A stretch of DNA of 64,000 bases from Eunapius fragilis (taxonomy: Eukaryota > Porifera > Demospongiae > Spongillida > Spongillidae): positions 2,052,990-2,116,989 of the forward strand of contig OY811981.1 of NCBI GenBank assembly GCA_963681505.1, given 5' to 3'. The first letter of the stretch is position 1. Each line of letters starts with the position of its first letter. Below are positions 57,574 to 64,000 of this stretch, piece by piece. A program made the position numbers and the translations under genes. A model generated the notes under the pieces. It did no database searches and was not told where the DNA came from. It saw nothing but the letters and a program-made list of their open reading frames with translations.

Positions 57574-58023
57574 ATAGCTGATGTAATGTGCTATTTGTAG
57601 ATCAACACCAAATAAGGTACTACTAGCTTCAGCCAATTGCCCGATCGGTTAGGCGTCGAACAGATACCTGAAGATAACATGCGGACGCATCCTGAAGCGA
57701 TTGGTACACTTGGCGTGCTTTACAAACGTTCCTGTCGTGAGTTATACTCTCCGGAAGGAAGAAGAAGAAGAAGACGACGACGGAGGAGAAATTTTAGGTG
57801 GGACTGGGTACGGACGATGGGGACGAGTATTTTTGTTCTCTAAAGTACACCGTCTTATGACACAGATATAACGCAAAACTGTTCTCCTTTTTGATATCGC
57901 TCGATTGCCACTAAAAGCGAAGTGACCCGACTCTTGGCTATCCCGCTAGATGCGAGTGACGTTTTTTTAATGACATTCATGATACTGCAGGATTCCTATA
58001 TGGAACCTACTCGCGTAGGTTCC
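57574..58023 (-). repeat. 450-bp terminal repeat, copy C (inverted)
   Basis: Inverted copy of the A/B repeat with the same hairpin tip at 58002-58023. It is the most diverged of the three, with GAC variants in the trinucleotide stretch. Confidence 0.9.
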
Positions 58024-60843
58024 GATACGCCCTGAAATATTGAAATGATGACATCATGCATCATGACCTAACCAAGCACTTTGTATTTTCGAGCTAAGGA
58101 CTGTACGTGTTGCACCGACATGTAACAGCCATTTTAGTATAGACATACCATTTATCTATCCATCATATAAATTTTGTGCCACAACTCTGTAGCGCCCGCT
58201 AGCCATAGCGCTCGCAAGCCGAGTACCTCAATCAGATATCCTCCACAAAGAACGGAACAGTGGACCACTGCCAATTTCCTAGGAAAAAGCTAAACGTGAA
58301 TAGGTAGTGGAGGGTTAAGACCACCTAGATGACGTATAGACTAGGTGTGGCCGGCTGAAATGATGGCGATACAGATAGTCAAATATCGCTGCATGATTTT
58401 AAAAGAGTTTTTAATACCGTGTCAAGCATAACGATAGGTACCTGAAAGTTCAATCTTCGTTGACTGTGGTATTGCTGCCACATCTTGTAACATGATGTTG
58501 ATAAGGTGCTCCTTCATCACACACTGGCCTGCTAGCTACATAGTAGTTCTGCAACTGCATATATAAGTTATCAAGTTCTGTGCAATGATGTATGGTATAT
58601 GCATATACATGCATGGATTTGACTCCTTGTTCTACAAGCCGGAAGGAAACTGACTGAATCCTGCCACCTTTCTACAAGCCTAGTGCATGGGATGAATATG
58701 ATATTAACTAGGTCAATCATCAATGGCGTTAAGAGCTAAAGGTTATAAAGTCATACTGGCATTCAATGTTCAGCTGATGTTGTTAAGGCAGTATGATTCA
58801 ATGATGTTGATGCATTATTCAATAGCAAACGTTTCCAATGAGTACATAAACTTTATTGATGTTTCAAGGTGTCTGGTGTGAAATCTGGCAGGTCTTTGAC
58901 CACCTTAGTGATGGAAATACATGGTGCTTAGATATTCCAATGCTTCTGAGTATACATATAGTGCCTGATACAGTGCCTGATTACAGATCAAGTAAAAACC
59001 TTTACACCTGCAATTTATAGTACACATTATTGTGTCTCTCCACTTTTGCAGAGGTACTAGCTTGATCCATATACTTCATCACTGGGGATTTAGTTGTCAT
59101 GCAGGGTGAGCCTGAAAACTATATATATAGCGAGTTGATTTATAAAGATCAACTTATTTAAGCTATTCATGCACCCAGCAGCTTTCCATCAATTTGGAAC
59201 ATATATATGATACACAAGGGTGTCTTCTTGTATCTCCTTTTCCCCAGAACAATGGCAGTAAAAATGGAGAGCAATCTCAATCCCCTTTGCGGTTTCTTGC
59301 CTCTGACCATCTCTAGTCAATCCACTTTGTAGAAGCCTTACATGCCATTTATATGCATGTAAGTATAAGTATAAGAGAGAAATGCTATTTATGGTTGATT
59401 TTTTTAGGGTGTGGTACAGCTAATGCCAAGTGATTGCTAGGCCAGTTGTGATTCTTGTTCTGCACTCACTATAATTCCTGACTTCACCAATATGAATGCT
59501 TCCTATTTTAATCATTACTTTAATTCTCAGGTAGTACTTCCCTATAAGTTATGCACAAGGTTCACTCTTGGAGAGTGTTGTCATGTTGACTGATGTGGTT
59601 ACTAAGGCTTGTGGATATTCCCTGCATGTAAGGAAGAGTGAAGCTTTTTTTTTTTTTTGGCTAGGCTTGTGCCATTGTCGGATATTGCAAAACACCTAGG
59701 GTCTCAGATTCCATATACATATCAGAACATCTGTACTGAGGTGATTTTCGAATTCAAGCCTTGATGTTCCTGGAGCATCCACTCTGCTGCAATGTTTAAT
59801 ACCAAGCTAGGTATCTAGGGTAATAGACCTGTGTCATAACAATAGGGATGTATTATACAACTGCAAACACATAGGCTTGATGCAGCTCCAGAGGCTGCCT
59901 ACCTTTCTATAAACATAAGCAAAGAAATACTGTAGAATTGACCATGAAAGTTTGTTACCTGCACAATGCATGTGAGTGCATCATGCACATTAACAAGAGC
60001 ATCTTTAGGTGGGGTGTGTGAAATAGTGCTAATGTACTTTTAAGGCTTAATAGGCTTAATAGCACACCCTAATTACCCTAATTAGCTGGTGAACCACTCC
60101 TTCCCACTTGCATGCTTCAGTCGTGGACATAAAGTGTTACAAAACCCGCGTATATGTATAGCATAGCATCATATTTATTGGTTCACATACATTAACATCT
60201 TACTCGTTTTAAAAAAAACTATTAATGAAGTAAGACAACCATTTGATACTAGCATTTGAAGTCATTGCTTGCAGGAGCTACACTATTAGCTGGGCTTTGG
60301 GGATACATGGCTGCATCCTCCCCTGCATGAGTACCATGAGCGGCCTAAATAAATGATTCAAACTGGTAGATGGTGTCCTTTTTGCTTGCTCTCTTATAAA
60401 AAATGCGTTTTTCACACTGTGCAATGCAGCTGAACGTGTTGCATGGCAATGGTACTCCACTGTACGTGTCATAATTATTCATAGAAAACAGGCAGCCCGT
60501 TCAGGCCGAAAACAGCCGGCCGCACTTAGACTAGTGGACGACATAAATCCACTACTTGAAGCTTTCACATTGCCTGTATGTCAAACTTACATGTGGGAAA
60601 ATTGGCAGGTATATGAAATTCGCGCATCTTTAATATCTATTCGATCTTGCCGTACCTCATATGCATGCCGGCTATGAAAGCGTGGCGCATGTATTAATTG
60701 AAAGTGTAATTTATCGTTTCAGGTGTGTGTCTTGAAACCAGATGATTGCTAGTACTACTGCATATGTTTATAATGTAAGCATCTTGAAAGGCAGATCGTT
60801 AAACATTTGGTGTCGATAATGAGGCTAACCGCCATGATTTTTC
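58024..60843. other. intergenic, no feature recognised
   Basis: AT-rich unique-looking sequence without long frames on either strand. No helicase continuation of the Helitron-like gene is present here. Confidence 0.6.
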
Positions 60844-63373
60844 TACACAACCAAAAATTTTCGGTGAATTATCGGTATGTAACAACGAAACATGTCGTAA
60901 CGGGTCAATTTTATAACCCGTACGAGTACCGATAAATGATTACATATGAAACCCGGTATGATATAACATGGTTAGTGCCGGGTGTAACTTACTTTTTGGA
61001 ACGGTGTGTTTTACGTGCCCGAAGTAGGCTGATACCCTTACCGTAACGACATGTAGTGTACGGAAAGTAGATAAACACTAACACGTTGATAGGTTATTTA
61101 TGATTGGAATTGCATGCTTATTTTGAGATCTTGCTACTAGTATGTCCCGATTTTGTACTAGTACTTAGTATATGGAATTAAGTTTAAAATGCCTAATACA
61201 ACAATATTGTGCTCTTTTTCTTTAAGTCAGATCATAGACCAAAAAAGGGTGGCTATATCGTACGTCCCGTAGACTAGCGCAGTGGACAGGCCGGAGGCGG
61301 TACGTAAAACAAAGCCAAATATCGGCGCCATTTTACGGGTGCAACAAAGCCACGTCACGTGCAGGTTTTTATTAACATAATAATAGTTATGGCGGAACCG
61401 TTGTACTTCAAAAGGTAACTAGATCTGTGAAAGAACGTACATATTTACGTAGCGTTTACGAGTGAGATTAAATGGTTACGAATTATCCTCTCCCTTCTTT
61501 TTCTTGACCACGCATAACTCAGGATAGGGACGAATGGAAATTTCCCCAATAGCTTCAGAATTGGCTGGAAGAGTGCCTACTGTGATCAATAGCACGTTGT
61601 GACAGTGTCGCATGAACCACGTTCACCGTGCGGTCTGCAAACGCAAAGTTGGAGGCTTGTAAGACATATTCTAACGTTGAGACGTTCGCGACTGATGATC
61701 CATCCAACACTAATATTGATTCGCAGCGAGAGGTATAAGTAAGTTAGTTCTTTGCTCGTTGGTGAATGCTGTTTCCTTGTTGCATAGGATGATGTATTGT
61801 ATACGAAACTGATGCGTTCCAAAAAAGCGGAGTCCTCCGAAACAAGAAGCCACAATGTGAGGCCCTGTTGGAACTTGAAACAGGTGAGCTAATTGACAGC
61901 ATATCATTATACTATCATAATGGTGTGTGGTTATAGACAATTAAGTATGGTTGGAGGCTTGCTGTCATTCAGCACACTGCTATATCCCATTTCCAAGTAA
62001 TGTTCGCTCTTCTTTTTCTTCAGTCCTTGTTCAGTGCTATGGATATATGTATATGTGTAAATGTTTCGTAGTGCAAGGGTTGAAGTACCAAGCTCCATCA
62101 GGTTCAATCAATTTCAAGCCCAGATTTTTTTCGCCCAAAAAGAGTATGTTTTTTAAAAAGCTGTATTGCAGTAACTAAACACTGTCTTTTTCCAGGTTCT
62201 GTCTCCTGCAAATACGACATCTTGTCAATTTCCTCTACAGCTTCTCACTACCTTAGAAGCAGCAAGTTATCTCATCTTATCTGTTATGCAGTACTATATA
62301 TACATGTGTAAGTTAGGTCGTGTTGAATTTTTTTCTTTTTGGTCAATATGGCAGCAGGCTAAGTGAGCTTTATGGCAGTTGAACAATTCTTCAACACTGT
62401 CCCATGATGGTTTTTAATAATGCAAAGAGTGTTTGTCACTCGGGCTGTGGAAAAAAAGTTTGTTGAACTTGAAGTCATGCATGGGGCACACTCATAACCC
62501 TTCACAGGTTTCCAAAATGGTACATGTTTCTTTGACTCTTGTCATCCATAATTGACCCACAGCCAGCTCATAATGAATCAAAAACTCTGCCTGTGTACAT
62601 TATCAGACAGTTGTGCAGTTCTTACAGAGCGGTGGTTTCTTAACAACAATGCTTCGCCCACTCAGGTGATTATAGCTACATACTGTGAACAAGGTACAAC
62701 TGTACAACAATCATGTTCATGAAGATTACTCCATGTATTTTATCTACCACTAGGGTCAACTTCACACTACACTCCTGATAACATATCTAGTGGTGCAAAT
62801 TTGTGCTTATAGTGCGAGGGTTCAAAGCAATGGCTCCGGCTGATGGGAACACCACTTTTGAACGGGTTTGACTGTCCTTTATTCTCATTGCTACGAACCA
62901 TTCTCTCTGTGGATAGCACCAACAAACTAACTTGCAGCAGTCTCTTCGTCCATGAAGAACCATTGTGGAAAGAAATGTACAACTCACAACAAGAAAGAAA
63001 GAAGAAACATGTGCAAGCTTGTTTTCGAACATAACTATAGGTAGTATGCTTTTCTGTACCTTTTTTGTGCACAATAAAATCCGACAAGTCAAGTTAAGAA
63101 ATATAAATATTAAGCGATTACAAACCAGCGCAGCCCACGCGGCAATATAATACAACCCGATATCAGCCTTTATACGCCCTCGGTACGATCTGTTTACGGC
63201 ACGGAGAAAACCTGATAGTTACGATGCACTTACAATACTGGCACCCGACGCAACCGTATAGGCAATAATTCGCCATCGTTACAGTATGTATGGTCTGCCT
63301 ATAACAACCACGATAACATACCGTAACAGGAAAATTACGGTACCCGTAAAGGGCAAAAATTTTTGGTTGTGTA
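60844..63373. mobile_element. candidate 2.5 kb TIR element
   Basis: Begins TACACAACCAAAAATTTT and ends with the inverted complement (AAAAATTTTTGGTTGTGTA). TA at both outer edges would fit a TA target-site duplication. No transposase could be read in it. A possible first exon (ATG at 61389, MAEPLYFK, donor AAAAG|GTAACT) lies inside. Confidence 0.45.
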
Positions 63374-63405
63374 CACCATATACCGTAACGCTCTAATTAT
63401 CAAAC

Positions 63406-63589
63406 TACACAACCAAAAATTTACGCAGATCGGAGGTGTTACGGATGGTAAATACGGCATCGCCTGGTCTGGGAGGTGTTTAGTTTATTCATATACACGC
63501 AGGAGTACCGGAAACGTGGTTCTGCCCATCGGAGGTGTTATGGAGCTATTTTTGCGAATCCGTATTCGGCTCAATCTTTTGGTTGTGTA
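63406..63589. mobile_element. 184-bp MITE, TIR TACACAACCAAAA
   Basis: Both ends carry TACACAACCAAAA in inverted orientation, the same terminus as the 2.5 kb candidate next to it. Interior repeats ATCGGAGGTGTTA twice. Non-coding. Confidence 0.65.
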
Positions 63590-63774
63590 AATGTCCAGCC
63601 GCAAACAGTCATGAACTGTATAGACGCTGTGTGGCTTGTGATCTAGGGGCGTGTAAGCAGTGAATTTCACTAGATCACAAGTGGCACAGATTGATTTAAA
63701 AGATTTGCTACGAAAGCTAACTGTTTCTGCAGATTCCAGGTGAATGTAGTAGGTAGGTCGCGCAACAAAGCAAT

Positions 63775-64000
63775 TGACGTATAGAGCATAGAGCAGATGA
63801 CATCGCCGGAGTATAGAGCAGTTGACATAGAGCATATGACATAGAGCGTATGACAGAGCGTATGACATCAGTATAGAGCGTATGACATAGAGCGTCTGAC
63901 TTAGAGGGCATATGACACAGAGCGTATGACATAGAGCGTATGGCATAGAACGTATGTTTAGAGCATATGACATAGAGCGTATGACATAGAGCGTATGACA
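63775..64000. repeat. 14-bp minisatellite ATAGAGCGTATGAC
   Basis: Imperfect tandem array of about 15 units (ATAGAGCGTATGAC with deletions and AGCATATGAC variants) running off the window end. Confidence 0.9.

Larger units (their letters stand above)
50057..58023. mobile_element. compound transposon region
   Basis: Bounded by two inverted copies of a 450-bp terminal repeat (A at the left, C at the right), with a third copy (B) in direct orientation in the middle. A-B holds a spliced Helitron-like gene; B-C is an imperfect 3.6 kb palindrome made of element fragments. Copies A and C share the three bases ATC outside the hairpin tip, copy B does not. I therefore cannot tell whether A-C is one element with rearranged interior or two nested elements. 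Confidence 0.75.

Overview
The window is nuclear DNA of an animal. Its genes are split by short GT-AG introns and encode metazoan housekeeping proteins: COX11, the Pol I factor RRN3, actin, the tRNA-synthetase scaffold AIMP2, a PRPP-synthetase-associated protein, and a multidomain Rho exchange factor. The actin gene has a TATA box and CArG boxes. The AT-rich background, many CA/GT microsatellites, G/C homopolymers, intronic minisatellites and a Helitron-like element with a Lys-rich repeat exon suggest an early-branching marine invertebrate, most likely a sponge. That placement is inference; no ribosomal or mitochondrial marker is present.

Layout. At 0.9-4.6 kb, two tandem minus-strand genes encode near-identical two-pass membrane proteins with PPxY tails. 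At 5.7-9.1 kb lies an intronless, GC-rich gene of about 33 ankyrin repeats. COX11 (minus) and RRN3 (plus) are divergent at 10.1-16.3 kb; RRN3 is interrupted by a 200-N gap. Actin (minus) is at 17.0-18.2 kb. AIMP2 (minus, 18.7-26.2 kb) has a 5.3 kb intron full of minisatellites and shares an 832-bp divergent upstream region with PRPSAP (plus, 27.1-32.3 kb). PRPSAP converges on a gene of about 25 exons (minus, 32.7-42.7 kb) with the order SH3-DH-PH-SH3-RA-like. Minisatellites and intergenic DNA lead to a small two-exon gene at 46.5-47.3 kb (His/Gly-rich, four Cys, Pro-rich repeats).

From 48.5 kb onward the window is dominated by mobile DNA. There is a retroelement fragment, then an 8 kb mobile region (50.06-58.02 kb). 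That region holds a two-exon Helitron-like gene cut off before its helicase, three copies of a 450-bp repeat with a hairpin tip, a large imperfect palindrome carrying a foreign terminal exon, and two nested foldback units. The last 6 kb has no recognisable gene and holds TIR elements sharing one terminus.

Several otherwise well conserved genes (actin, AIMP2, RRN3, the Rho exchange factor) need 1-base frame corrections, mostly at homopolymers. I read these as assembly errors rather than gene death, but the sequence alone cannot settle it. The genes are unrelated housekeeping loci, not an operon-like system. The most novel material is the transposon complex, the Rho exchange factor architecture, the four-repeat periodicity of the ankyrin protein and the PPxY membrane-protein pair.
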